A stretch of DNA of 64,000 nt from Druceiella hillmani. Its lineage: Eukaryota > Arthropoda > Insecta > Lepidoptera > Hepialidae. The translations under genes were made by a program, and so were the position numbers. The notes below the pieces were generated by a model that worked only from the letters and a program-made list of their open reading frames with translations, was not told the origin of the DNA and searched no databases. Shown one piece after another: positions 47,376 to 59,745 of the stretch. Position 1 is the first letter of the stretch. The number at the start of each line of letters is the position of its first letter. The DNA lies in NCBI GenBank assembly GCA_039881145.1, contig JAYKKI010000006.1:11809501-11873500 (forward strand), given 5' to 3'.

Positions 47376-48961
47376 GTGAAAATAAAAAAATAGGGCTACA
47401 ATTAATATCTCATACAGTAATCACAGTTACGAAATACTTAATTTAAAAACCGCGTGTAACTTATCAAGGTTCCTTAGTTGAAATTGTTTTTGGCATATTA
47501 TATGTCTATAACTTGATGACTTTGATAAACAAGAGTGTTTAAGTTTCCTCTTTACATACAGAAACATATGAAAATGTATGCAGACATGAAATTTACATGA
47601 GCGCCCAAAGACATTTACAAGACAATTGAATTAGGATGCAATATAGTGTACAACCTCGATGAAATCATTGACGAGAACAATGAAATATGTCGCTTTAATC
47701 GCATGAGAATTCAGTTGTAAGGTTATATTAGGCAAGTTCGAATTATATTTCTGTTATTGGACTATAGGTCGAACTGAGTTTGTTCATATAATATATATTA
47801 CGTATTTAAAAACAAGCAAAGGAGGTCAAATTGCACTAGAAAATATGACAAATGCCGTCAATGCATGGATGAACCGCTCGCTCGTTAATGCTCAGGTAAA
47901 ACTAATTAAATAATCTTTAGGAAATTCTGTATATATATTATTTGTGACATGAAAATTAATAAAGGATAACATATTAATAAGCATGTAGTGACTTCACGGT
48001 AAAATGTCAACTTACGTCAAGGAACAGCGCTTTTTTTCAGGCGTTTTCTTCCATTCTGTGCATCTCAAAGTACTTAGATTTTTCCAACGCTAAGATCCAA
48101 GTATTTCACAAGAATTTATTTTTTTATTTCCCCATCACCTTTTCCGCGTTTTCCACGCAAGCGAAACCGCGGTTCAAAGCTTACACATATTGACAGTGAA
48201 TGATGAACGGATCATCACTTGAAAGAACTCATTATAGGTTTGCTAAATCGAGGTTATTAAGTATTTTTTGCTTAATATGATTCTAGTTATGTGCATCTTT
48301 TCACCAATACATTTTTTAAGTTATTAAAGTGTGACATTAGTTATAACTTTTACGCATCATCTGCAATGTTTTCACGAGATGCTGATAAAATATGACAAGT
48401 AGGAAAAAGTTCATTCCTCCGATAGACGTTAAATATAGCGTCGAAAAAAAATTAAAAGAAAGTTTTATATACCGAAAATAAAAACAAAATAAATATAAAT
48501 TAGCATAATTTCAAAAATTGTTTTCTTAGCGTTCTCTTAAAAGTTAAACCTGTGAATACCTCGGTACGTTTAAAAAAACATTATGCCGGTAAAGAAGCGC
48601 CTATATAATATTTACAAATCCAAAAAATGCATGAAGTGAAAGACTACAAAATATCAATCGTTTTAGCGTAATTTTAAATGTTTTAAAATAAACTGTTTTA
48701 AACAACTTTAATCATGTAATTCTCAATAAGCTTACGTTAAATGTTTACATCGATATAGATAGAAATACAACATTATCTGATACTGTTAGGTTAAGCACTG
48801 ACAAGAACTACGTTGTAAAAGGTGCACTTGAATATGATATTGGATTATTCCTCGTCAAAAGTCATTCGCATCGGATACATACATTAATATGTGTAAAAAA
48901 TATACCAACGTATGAGTGACGTCAACGAAGTTGGCGTCATCCCTGTGTAGTCTTTGTGTTA
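47376..48961. other. AT-rich stretch, two short coding-like runs
   Basis: Plus-strand runs APKDIYKTIELGCNIVYNLD (about 47600-47720) and QIALENMTNAVNAWMNRSLV (47828-47896, ending at CAG/GTAAAA) look protein-like but match nothing I can name. Confidence 0.3.
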
Positions 48962-49090
48962 AAGCAAGGTCAGATAGAATTGAGTTCGGTGGCATGTATT
49001 ACAAGGCTGATCAATGTTGTTAAAGCAAGGCAGATCAATGTTGTTAAAGCAAGGTCATATAGAATTGAGTTCGGTGGCATGTATTACAAC
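48962..49090. repeat. Partial tandem duplication
   Basis: AGAATTGAGTTCGGTGGCAT with ATGTATTACAA occurs twice, ending near 49007 and 49090, and GATCAATGTTGTTAAAGCAA also twice between them, so the segment has been duplicated in overlapping steps. Confidence 0.8.
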
Positions 49091-49099
49091 GAAGAAATC

Positions 49100-49186
49100 G
49101 AATTTTATCGGTACTTCGACTTCTAGAAAAATATTTTCTGATTTCTTGAAAATATTTTTCTAGAAGTCGAAGTACCGATAAAATTC
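49100..49186. repeat. Perfect 39-bp foldback
   Basis: Arms 49100-49138 and 49148-49186 are exact reverse complements around the loop TGATTTCTT. No mismatch in 39 pairs implies a very recent inversion duplication or selection on the hairpin. Confidence 0.95.
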
Positions 49187-50140
49187 CAATCAAAACATGC
49201 ATGGACGGGAACAAATTTTCACATTAAAAACACTTTTAACAGAAGTTGAGCAGAAACAATTAAATCATAAAGCATAATCCTCCTCTGATACTTTTTAATT
49301 TTATGTCATCCTCACATTTATCTGCTTACAGTCCACAACGTTAGCGGGAATAAAATTTTATATCTATAGGTATATATAATTAAATAAAATTATGTTTGTG
49401 GCCAAAATGGTAGGAACAACACCCTTTTTAGGCATTCTGCATCTTTTAGTAAAATAATCTAGTTGAAAGTATAGATGACAGACGAACTTGCGTTTCAAAC
49501 CTGCAAAAGACAATGTATTAAGTTTTTACTTCCAATATTATTTAACCAAACACCGCGTCTATTTTCATCTTTTACAAAATGGTGCAAATGAGTAATGACA
49601 CTGGTTGATCTATCTGGAAAGCAATATTTACGAAGTATAAAGATAGGTAGACAAATTAAAAAAATAGCAAAACAATTTCAATATTTTAAAACTACTTATC
49701 AAAGGTAAATAGAGCTCAAATAATAAAACAATTTATTATTCGAACAATAAATGTAATTCGAACAATAGCCAAAAACCTTTCCACAAACATGTGTACGACT
49801 GTACTCGCCACTTCAAGTCTCTTGCTTGAGTACTTCCCTTGTTTTGTTTCCAGCAGACCCAATCTCCACAAACCTCTCTTCTCCTCTCCTCGCCTCACGT
49901 CTACACGTTCCTTGGCACGTCGACCGAGGTTCTTGTTACAATCGGCCATCCTGAAACAATTGCGCCGCAATTGGTGTACCATCGCGGATTAACTTTTCTT
50001 GCTTCCTAAATTTCCAAAAAAATCGATCAGATCTTTCTTATCTATCCCACTTTAGTCTCTGCTACTGCTATAGCCATACATGACGCTTGAGTATGGGAGT
50101 AAAGAATTAGCGGCAACAACACCCTTGAATTTTTTGTAGC
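49187..50140. other. Spacer, nothing firmly recognised
   Basis: A less AT-rich island at 49790-49980 (CTTCTCCTCTCCTCGCCTCA) stays open on both strands for 67-88 codons but has no motifs; it may be UTR or a repeat. Confidence 0.35.
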
Positions 50141-50243
50141 CTCTTATCCCCTTGACACTCCGTATTCTGAAACGCTATGCACTTTATGATACAACGCATG
50201 TTATGACACAGGGGCCCGAGTATAAAGCCTTTTTGTCAGAAAT
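50141..50243 (+). other. Exon-like segment, unidentified
   Basis: A pyrimidine-rich acceptor AATTTTTTGTAG precedes, and a donor-like ATCG/GTGATA follows, an open run reading RYALYDTTHVMTQGPEYKAF and then LSEIG. The balanced amino-acid composition, rare in this AT-rich region, suggests a true internal exon. I cannot name the family and found no partner exons. Confidence 0.35.
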
Positions 50244-51717
50244 CGGTGATAAACTAATTAAAATGTATCTTTTAAGATGCAAAATTTGTTCCATTTGTTC
50301 TAAAACATCCCCAATTAATTCAATTATACACACAGTATCAATTATACTGCGTATTTTATTATTAAAGCAAAATCTGTACTACATTCGAATATCGCTTTAT
50401 ATTATCACTTGTGATCATTTTAATTTATATCAAACGTTGGCGCAATATATACTCACCATTGATCATCCTCGTAAGAACTTCTTCCTACTTCTCTCCATGT
50501 AGGTCAATTTGTTTACAAACGTGCAGAGATATGATATTACAAACGACAGCTCATACTGTCACTCTGCCTTAAATGTAAGAAATAATGTATGACTAATTGA
50601 AAAATTTCCCGGGAAATGGATAGATATCTAAAGGAGACAAGTGATAGCTTAAGGAGACAAATAAACATGATACGTCGTGTATTTTAAGCACAGCCATCTT
50701 ATGAGAACTGCTACCGTTTAAGGCTGAGACATTGATAGCACCTTAATCTAAATAAGCTTTAACGACCATTTAAAAACTCTTCTAACTAGCTAACTAGGTT
50801 TGTAAGTGAATCCGTGCAGGATATGATCACCTTATTCTAGTTTTTGTAACCGGTTAACTTGGGGAGCAGAAAGTCTGCTATAGGATGTGCATGATAGTGG
50901 TGAAAAAGGGGGTGTGAACTTCGAGGATCGGTTTGTTAACATCGAACTCGGATTTGCCTTGCAGTTGATAGTAGGTGATGCCTACAAATATCTTGACATT
51001 TTCTCCTAAAATTTAATTTGTCGAGTTTTAATTAGGGATTTAAAAGTTTACTTGTTATATTCGCTATATTCTATAGTTACACCGGTTTTAGTTTTTTAAC
51101 AAACATGAGAATTGTTATAACTAAGTAGACTGCATATGTAAATAACTCTAAACACAATTTTGTCGCATTGGAGCTTTTATTTTGCAAGTCTTTTATTTAA
51201 GAAATTATTTATGTATGTTAACCAAAATAAGACATGTTACTTTGTATGGTAAAATATATAATGGGAATATGACTTACTTCATATCTTTGTTAATTCCTAT
51301 ACCATGAAATTGATCACATTCATAATGGTTTAATTTCCGTTTATAGTTTCGACACATGATATGTAATTAATATAAAGATTTTTTTTACACCAGTAGACTC
51401 GAATATATTTAGCTATGTGCTTAATTTATTTATTATATATTTTGTTTCTTCAAGAAAATAAACATATCTGTATTATGTAGATTATTTTTATACTTTTATT
51501 CCTGTAAATATAACAAAAATATCTATTTTAATAAATTATATCTGAAAATTTCCAAATCTTTATATTTTCTATGTAAATTTAGACTTTGATATGTAATGAG
51601 ATCATACGGTTGTTCATACGTGATATTTATAGTAAAAATGATTTATTTTCAGTTTAGAATGAGATATTCGTTGTGTTTTTTTATTATTATTTTTGGTTTA
51701 GTTGAATCTGTCTTAAA
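50244..51717. other. AT-rich stretch, nothing recognised
   Basis: No supported feature. Confidence 0.4.
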
Positions 51718-52700
51718 ATGCCTGGAAGTATTCTTATTAATGTTGAATATTTGGATATGATATCGCTGTATGAGGAATGCAATAGCAATTCACATGCTGC
51801 TATACGATTAAACCATCAAAGTTTTCCTCACCGACATCGACCTTCCAGTTACAAGATCACTGTAAGGATAGCGCAGTTGTAAAGGACAATGGTAATTTCA
51901 GCCGACCTTTTATGTTCATGCTCGTGTAAGACCTGTACGTGGACAAGAAGAAGTCCTAAATTATATTACGATAAACTCAACTGCTACTACCCGCCAAGCA
52001 GAGACGTGTACCAGTGAGCCCGTGCATTGTCTTCTAATAAAAGATAGAAGCCATCCGTATCATTATACGAAAGGTCAACATATGCAGAATGCGTCGATTA
52101 CTGCCATTGGTTGCTCAGTCAATACCAAATAGATAATTCGTTTTGCAATAAAATTTTATGGGCTGATAAACACATTTACCCAAAATGGAGTATCCACTCG
52201 TCGTCGTGGTCCACTATAAACGGTTACAACACAAAGTACATATAATTTCAGCGTAAATGGTTGGGCTGGTACCCCATATGGTTAATTGTCGGCCTTCTTT
52301 TTTCCCCCTCGTTTAAACGCTGAATGTTATTAACATTTCATCCAGAACCGTCTTGATGGCTTACTCGCTGGAATTCTGCTTTAGCGAATGAGTGGCCTAT
52401 AGAACCAATATTGAGGAGTACCTGCACATTCTTCCAATGCTGTACTTGAAGTTATCTAAGCAGAGTTTAATAACTGGTGTATTAGTCAATATGCATCACG
52501 TTCACCGTACGTTGATTCGTCAGATTTAATGTCAGTTAATTTTTTCGCTGGGCTACATAAAAGTTATTTTCTTTAAGACTGAGCGTGATAATGAAGACAA
52601 AATGCGCAATTATATAGTAAAGTTCTTTCATATGTCGACATCTGAATATAGAAAGATTTTCGTGAGAGTTCGTAATTCGACGATTAGGCGAACGCACAAG
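51718..52700 (+). pseudogene. Tc1/mariner-superfamily transposase relic, DUF4817 type
   Basis: From the ATG at 51718 the frame gives VEYLDMISLYEECNSNSHAA and FPHRHRPSSYKI, the DUF4817 helix-turn-helix found at the start of a widespread arthropod transposase family. Further on, in shifting frames, come YHYTKVQHMQNASITA, CHWLLSQYQIDNSFCNKILW (the family has a catalytic Asp in ILWTDE; here ILWADK), SVNGWAG near 52250, and GVPAHSSNAV (family DGAPAHFS, Asp lost) near 52420. Stops and frameshifts are numerous. Inverted ends were not found. Confidence 0.78.
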
Positions 52701-53451
52701 TGTTTATTACCGTAGAGTCAAAACTTCAAACAATTTCTATAGTGTAATTTAATTTTTTAAAACATTGTTGTATGGCACTTTGTTCCTCTGTACTTACACT
52801 GTATGTAGTAGAGACACTGGTTTGATTTTCATCGAAGATTCGATGTGTCTACGGTTAGTTCTTTTTATATTTGTTTATATACGTTATGCATTCGTTAGTA
52901 GTTAATTTTTACTTTATATTATTTAACCTTCTATTATAGAATGGTTTAACAACATATTAACAGTATTACTAATAAACATCTATTATCGATGTGAACTTAA
53001 GTTTGACATTTATCTCAATACTTTAATGGTTTATAAACAAAACGCGTTAATAAAATAATTATGTCAATGACGTAATTAAAAATTGTTATGTGATTACTTA
53101 AATTTTGCATGAATAATATATGTTCTTTGTTTCATTCTGTATACAGGTGTACGTGAAAAAAGTACGTGATTTTTGGAAATAAATATTATTCTGATGGTTT
53201 TCATTTAATTTTAATCCTCTCTTTATTTACATACAAAAATTAAGAGTTTTCATTTATTTAAATTTGGTTCCAGTTTTAAAACGAAATCGCGCAAGTTGCA
53301 ATGTCAAATTTAACAGTCAAAATAATAATAAAATAAGAATGTTATTGGAGTAGATACTGAAAAGAAAGTTACGTGATTTTTTTACAATACATGTTTAATT
53401 CTAGTGCACCTCACTACTGATTGGTCAGTTCACATTTATCTGTCGCGATTT
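52701..53451. other. AT-rich stretch, nothing recognised
   Basis: GTACGTGATTTTTGGAAATA near 53160 and TTACGTGATTTTTTTACAAT near 53370 are similar to each other, but I see no larger structure. Confidence 0.4.
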
Positions 53452-53709
53452 GCGCAAGTACATATGTACGAGTGTAAGTAGATATAAACTACACTCGTAC
53501 ATATGTGCGCAAGTACATATGCATGAGTGTAAGTAGATACAAACTACACTCGTAGATATGACCGCAAGTACATATGTACGAGTGTAAGTAGATGCAAACT
53601 ACACTCGTACATATGGGCGTCAGTACATATGTACGAGTGTAAGTAGTTGCAAACTACACTTTTACATATGTGCGTAACTAAATATGTACGAGTGTAGTTT
53701 GCATCGCAG
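53452..53709. repeat. 55-bp palindromic satellite, 4.7 copies
   Basis: Units start at 53452, 53507, 53562, 53617 and 53672, an exact 55-bp period. Each carries a 16-bp inverted repeat (CATATGTACGAGTGTA and its complement) around a 13-nt spacer, perfect in the best copies. The array can fold into a row of hairpins. Confidence 0.95.
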
Positions 53710-55065
53710 CGAAGGGGCGTAATTAGTTTTTGTATATATTTCATTATAATGTTTTTAATTATGCATTAGTCATTATTTTGGTTTTAATATGCAACAAAAT
53801 ATATCTTTATAACTTTATATTATAACATTATATTTATCAAAACCCTTCTTCTACTGTTTAAGTGTTTGTTTAATGTCTTTTTTCTATTTTACTGCTTGCT
53901 GAGATCAGGAGTCTAGTGATGAAGGAGATGAGAAAGACGTGGTAAATATTGTGTTTCTAATAGAAGAACCGTATGACGAATCTGTTGGACTACTAGAAGA
54001 TTTTTGTATTACCTAAAGTTAAGTCAAAATTGTAGGTATGATTCTAAATCTTATAGTTTATGAGAAATTCAAGATAATTTTAGGCCTACTGAATTCTCAT
54101 TGTGACTCGAAAAAAATCTTGTAAGCTCGTATAACTGTACTTCCTCATCCACTATTTTCTCTGAATGTCTCGTCCTCACATAATATTAATTCGCAGTTAT
54201 TTATGCAATAAATAGTCCATGTTTAAGCTGAATTTACATAATAATTCAATCAAAATTTCAACGCACACACGTTGGCAACAAGTGACGGATAGAATTTATG
54301 GTTATATAATTGAAGATAAAATTTGTTAATTAACATACAAAACAAAATAAATGTGAACTGAGATAACGGGTTTTGTTGTTGCCAAATGGAACGCAATTAA
54401 AACCGCGGATAAATATGTGATTTCGAAGAAACATAATATACAAAGTAGCCGGTAACCGATGAAATAATTGTGGACCAATGAGATAATATACCAACGTTTA
54501 TGACTATGAGTGCATGTAAGGAGGCGAGAAGGTGAAAGTAAAAGAGTTTTCTACGTAGCAATTTCAGGCAACACAATATTTAAGGGCTCATTACTATTTG
54601 GAGTGAAAAAGGGCCATTTTCATTTTTACGGTTTCGTAGCCTCATTAAGAAAAACCATAGTTTCGTCATATCCGTCCATCTGTATGTCTATTGCCAAGTT
54701 ACCTATTGAGATGACATTTGGTGTAAGTTAATGACTTAAAATAAAATATATAGTTATATTTAAAAAATATTTTTTAGATAATATACCACATTATGATGTT
54801 TTGACATAGTTCGTGAATGACGTTTATTTATTTGTTTTAAATTAGAAGAAAACTTATTTTTTTTACCTTAAATAAAAAAAATATATGTAATATAATTCTA
54901 GTGTATGCTACCGAAGATAGTTTATATTGCTTGGAAATATTTAATAAAAAAGTATCTATTTAATTATAAATGTATACCAACATTTTTATACAACGAGTAG
55001 AATTCCTTGACATATAGACTGGGTCTTTATTTATTTTACTATAGTAAGAAAAAGGAAAGGTCGTA
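53710..55065. other. AT-rich stretch with a dispersed-repeat fragment
   Basis: At 54590-54725, TTACGGTTTCGTAGCCTCAT with ATAGTTTCGTCATATCCGTC is an inverted relative of the repeat near 38220-38400. Nothing else is recognised. Confidence 0.45.
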
Positions 55066-55430
55066 TTTTTGTGGTTAATATATCAACAAACGAACAAGGT
55101 GAATAAAAAATTATTATGAAGATGTTGTTTCTTTAAATACTTAATATTTTCCTATATATAAAGTAAAATAAACAATTTCAAGTTTTATTTGGTTTTTATG
55201 GGTGAAATAATCTTCAGCGGACGTCTAGATTATTTATAAATTCTTTATTTTTGTGGTTAATATATCAACAAACGAACAAGGTGAATAAAAAATTATTATG
55301 AAGATGTTGTTTCTTTAAATACATAATATTTCCCTATATATAAAGTAAAATAAACAGTTTAAAGTTTTGTTTGGTTTTTATGGGTGAAATAATCTTCAGT
55401 TGACATCTAGATTATTTGTAAATTCACGCT
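55066..55430. repeat. 182-bp tandem duplication
   Basis: GTGGTTAATATATCAACAAA starts at 55071 and again at 55253. The two copies share about 95% identity down to GTCTAGATTATTTATAAATT and its variant. Confidence 0.95.
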
Positions 55431-56582
55431 AATGTCATCATCAAAGGCAGAAATAAATTCTGTACTCCGGTTTTCATTATATCCAAGAACCTGTTGGTAT
55501 TTATGGAGATAATTTATTTTTCTTAGTTTAATTTTTTAATCCATGATTTCTGAGTTTTAAGAAAATTGTCATTTTGAGAAATACGCGTTAAAAATATCAT
55601 ATCTCATTATTGGTGCCAATCTACCCTGGCTATAAGGTAGCTAATGGTTCTTTTTTAGTATTAGTCTTATAATGTAGTGTTTTCGAGATGCTAAATACTT
55701 ATAGTGAAAATATGAAATTCCACTTTTCGAACTATGTGGAGTGTTGTTATGTCTTAACTCATCTCACATTTATAATCAATGATGTTATATTCAGTATACA
55801 TTTTATATCCATATGAAAAGAACAAAAAATCTCGAGTATCGCTTACGCACGAATTGTGGTAAAAAAATAAAAAGTTGAAGAAAGCACGTACCTACACGAT
55901 GGAGACAGTTGTAATTATAAATACAAGTTCGTTACATATCTATTTAATATAACATTGTTTCAAACAGCGGAATATTACGTGTATTCGAGTGGAGTGGCAT
56001 TCATAGTTGTTCTAAAATCTCTACAAGAATAAATTATCTGTAAAAATGATTTAATCTTTAAAGGTTCCGTTAAAAATTCAGAATGGTAATATACCTACGT
56101 AACAGTAGAAAATTAGCAATAAGTACTATTTTATTTTCGGGGATATTCACTTTATAAAGTTAACCTGAGTGAGTAACTATTGACAAAGCAATGGAACATG
56201 TATTAATAAATCACGTAAAGGATGAGTATGTATTTTAACTACAATATCGCTTCTAGCAGCTTGTTCTAATGATATCGAATCTAACAGAAATAATCGTACT
56301 GAAAAGTAAACTGCTGTTCTACATCTTTGAAAACCACTCCCCTAAAGCCAGGGGGTTGCTAATTATATTAATATAACAAAGAGGAAATGAGTTTGTGAAT
56401 GTACCAGATATAATCTTGCAAGCTACTGAAATGCTTTAAAACTATTCACTCTTGGAAAGATTACACCCTCTTAAAGAACGTAGGTTATTTTTATATTGAT
56501 TTTATGTTAATGTAGTAAGGAAACTATTAATCATATACAGCGTCTTTGCTAAGGTGTGACATAGATGGAGGATGAATCTGCA
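55431..56582. other. AT-rich stretch, nothing recognised
   Basis: No supported feature. Confidence 0.4.
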
Positions 56583-56830
56583 TCACGTGCGGGTCTTTCC
56601 GGAACGTTGGAAACATCCGCACGGGACGCAACGTCATTAATTGACGATATCGCACATACCACTTTACCTTTTTTCATCACTTTTTTCAGAACGTCCGAGA
56701 TGCTCGCTCATTGACGATGTATGTGTTAGTGTTGTTAATTGACGATATCGCACATGCCTCTATGCCTCGTGTTAATTTTTTCAGTACGTCCGAGACGTTC
56801 GCTCATTGACGATGTATGTGTTTAATGATT
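56583..56830. repeat. 97-bp imperfect tandem repeat, about 2.5 copies, CpG-rich
   Basis: TTAATTGACGATATCGCACA occurs at 56637 and 56735, and TCGCTCATTGACGATGTATG at about 56703 and 56799. The shorter core ATTGACGAT recurs four times in all. It is markedly richer in CG than its flanks. Confidence 0.85.
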
Positions 56831-57090
56831 TTAGGAATGCTGTGCTTCCGTCAAAGTTGTTCGAATTTCAGCATTTATATTGGTTGTGGTTTCGATGTCG
56901 ATTTATGTCAAGCAGTTTTTCGTTTCTTTTATTTTCTGAAATTATTTTTTAGATATTAAATAATTGCGGTTTTATTGCTTTCAACGAAGAATTGTTTTAC
57001 AAAAGAATTACGCATTTCTATTGAACTATTTATATATATTTATATAATTTTTCATCTTTCATCATGTAAATATATCAATACTCGGTAAAT

Positions 57091-57420
57091 TGAAGTGCTT
57101 AATCTATAACGATCACCTCACTTTGTCGTCGTAGGGAATTTGTAAGCTCTTTCCTTGCGGCGTAACTGAAAAATTGAAGTGCTCAATCTATAACGATCAC
57201 CTCACTTTGTCGTCGTAGGGAATTTGTAAGCTCTTTCCTTGCGGCGTAACTGAAAAATTGAAGTGCTCAATCTATAACGATCACCTCACTTTGTCGTCGT
57301 AGGGAATTTGTAAGCTCTTTCCTTGCGGCGTAACTGAAAAATTGAAGTGCTCAATCTATAACGATCACCTCACTTTGTCGTCGTAGGGAATTTGTAAGCT
57401 CTTTCCTTGCGGCGTAACTG
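57091..57420. repeat. 84-bp tandem repeat, 4 copies, nearly identical
   Basis: Units start at 57091, 57175, 57259 and 57343. Copies 2-4 are identical throughout, and copy 1 differs at its first bases (TGCTTAATC for TGCTCAATC). The unit has about 45% GC, unlike its surroundings, and contains CTTTGTCGTCGTAGGGAATT. 84 is a multiple of three, but each frame contains stops. Confidence 0.97.
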
Positions 57421-57879
57421 AATGTTATATATTTGCAGTGAATGAAAATCTATTCTAATTTTAATGTTTTTAATTTTCGTTATTTTGTTTTTTTCTTGTG
57501 CTTACTTTTTGTTTGGTTTCTTTACCTTTATGCATTGGTAATATCTAATGCGACAATAAATAAATAAATATTCCTTAGTATATGTTTCAGAGGCGTAAAA
57601 ATATTATAAATTTCCCAAAGAATGCAAGAACTACATTTATCGTCACATTTTTTTTCTGAAAACTGTTAGATAAATTTCATATTTTTTTAATAATCGTATT
57701 TTTTATAATTTTAAATTCAAGAGTTTAAGAGATAGGTCATGTTTCATGGATATTTTCAGTAGTATAGTTCACTGGCGTAAAGATATCGTAAATTTCTCAA
57801 AGAAATAACATGCAAGAATTACACGTCAATCCGTAGCCCTATTGTGAGGTGATAGAATAGGCTTTCACATTGAAAATAT

Positions 57880-58760
57880 TAGTTGAGATTGTAATATCAA
57901 TTAGTATCAGAATTCCTGGGTCGGAGAGTAGCCTATGTCACTTTACAACCTAGCAACATTTTCTGTTTAAAAAATACGTCGATCCATGACTAATGGAGTC
58001 ATGCAACGTGAACGAAAGAAAAATAACGCACTTTCGAATTTATTACGTTAGTTAGGATTATAGTATTCGTTTGAATAAGATTTCCCAGCAGAAAAAGTAA
58101 CCTATGTCATTTTCCGACCTCTAGCTATTTATATGCAAAAATAGCGTTCATTCCTTGTTCTATTATGACGTGAAAAAAGGACAAACAAACATGCTTTACC
58201 ATTTCATTAGTTAGGATAATAAAACTGTAGAATTAGCCTGTATGTACCTACATTGGATATATTTACGGAAAAAAATATTTATGGTAACAAAAAACGTAAA
58301 AGTACATAAAAATATTATCTTCAAATGTAATGTAATAAACCTGTTTATTTAATCACGCATCACGCAGGAGAAGCTACAATAATTTTTATGAAGTTTTTAC
58401 TGGTGGATTCTGTTGGTGCTGAGGTAACATTTAGGATAAATTTTATTGCAATTGACCAACTAAAGAGAAGATATGGCAATTTGACGTTTCAATACAAGTA
58501 TATTTAGTTAAAATAGTTTATTTTACAATGTATTTTATATATTTTTAATAGGTGGCATTACGTGTATTAATCTTACAATCGAATTAATAATATTCTCTAA
58601 ATAGAGCAAAGTTAACTATAAAATAAATCTTTAGCCGCTTTGTTTTATTTCCAGATCATTAAGTACAAAGATTCAGGACTCTTTCAATTGCACCTATGAG
58701 GAAGGTATAGGAGTTATCCAAAGGTATATAAATATTTTAATGTGGATTTCTTTATTTAAT
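57880..58760 (+). repeat. Duplicated segment, copy 1
   Basis: Homologous in the same order and orientation to 61490-62400. Shared blocks include CATTAGTTAGGATAATA-type repeats, TGGTGGATTCTGTTGG, AAGAAGATATGG-like, TAGCCGCTTTGTTTTATTT and CAAAGGTATATAAATATTTTA. The left part is itself a diverged tandem repeat of about 130 bp. A short frame (LLVDSVGAEV, then FIAIDQLKRRYGNLTFQ, 58395-58500) is recognisable in both copies. Confidence 0.75.
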
Positions 58761-59464
58761 ATTATTAAATTACAGGCAGAAATCAATTAAACCAACCAAA
58801 CCGCACATCAAAGTCAAAAGAAAAATAGATATTAGTAGTCACAAGTTATTACTACTTCGATAAAGCTGCATGTGGAAAATGAGACCATTGTACACAGCCA
58901 TTCTCATTTTAAGTTGGCCCGATCAATGGATGTAATCCTAATTAATATTTTATTAATATTAATTTTTGTTACTGTTTCATCGATTTAATTTTAATGGTAT
59001 GAAATTAATAAAACCAGTTACCAAACAAATATGAAACACATATTTTCATTTCAAACACAATGTAAGCGATCAAGTTAAACTGAATAGGCTATAAATTTAT
59101 TGCACACAACAACATCATTAATATATGCGTAGCGAACGCATATATTAGTGATTTTACCATTAGTTAATATCCGTTCACGAGTGGCGGATTTTGTAAATAC
59201 ATCCTTAATTACTAAAATAAATTAGTTAAATAAATAAGTGAACCGCATTATATAGTCGAACAAAGAGAATGAAATCGGAACTAATAATAATGACTATATA
59301 ACTGAGATATAATTAATTTCATTATGTTAATATAACGACTGTGGCAAAAAAAATTATACGAATTTAACTAAATACATAAAAAGATAGAATAGTTATAAAT
59401 TTCGCGTTTCTTCTGATCAGGCTGAAAAGTTTTTTGGAATATCTAATTTGACGGGAAATCTAAA

Positions 59465-59468
<4 letters not shown>
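58761..59468. other. AT-rich stretch with a short hairpin
   Basis: An 11-bp perfect hairpin (TAATATATGCG, loop TAGCGAA) lies at 59119-59147. Nothing else is recognised. Confidence 0.45.
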
Positions 59469-59558
<90 letters not shown>

Positions 59559-59559
59559 G
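59469..59559. repeat. (AT)n microsatellite
   Basis: TA run with ACATATA and GTATATA interruptions. Confidence 0.96.
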
Positions 59560-59677
59560 AATGATTATTTAAGAATTGAATGCACTATAGGTTAGTGAAC
59601 CTAACAATCCTTAACTAATTTTAATTTATTAAGTAGTCATATTTATGTGTCTATCTTTATACACGTGTGTATATTTG

Positions 59678-59680
<3 letters not shown>

Positions 59681-59742
<62 letters not shown>

Positions 59743-59745
59743 TAC
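59681..59745. repeat. (AT)n microsatellite
   Basis: TA run with one GTATATA interruption. Confidence 0.96.

Noticed and set aside
47570..47900. Two short protein-like runs as exons
   Set aside because: Only one has a donor-like site, neither has a clear acceptor, and no family or mutual frame links them.
53452..57420. Regular repeats (55 and 84 bp) as a CRISPR array
   Set aside because: Units are contiguous with no unique spacers and the DNA is eukaryotic.
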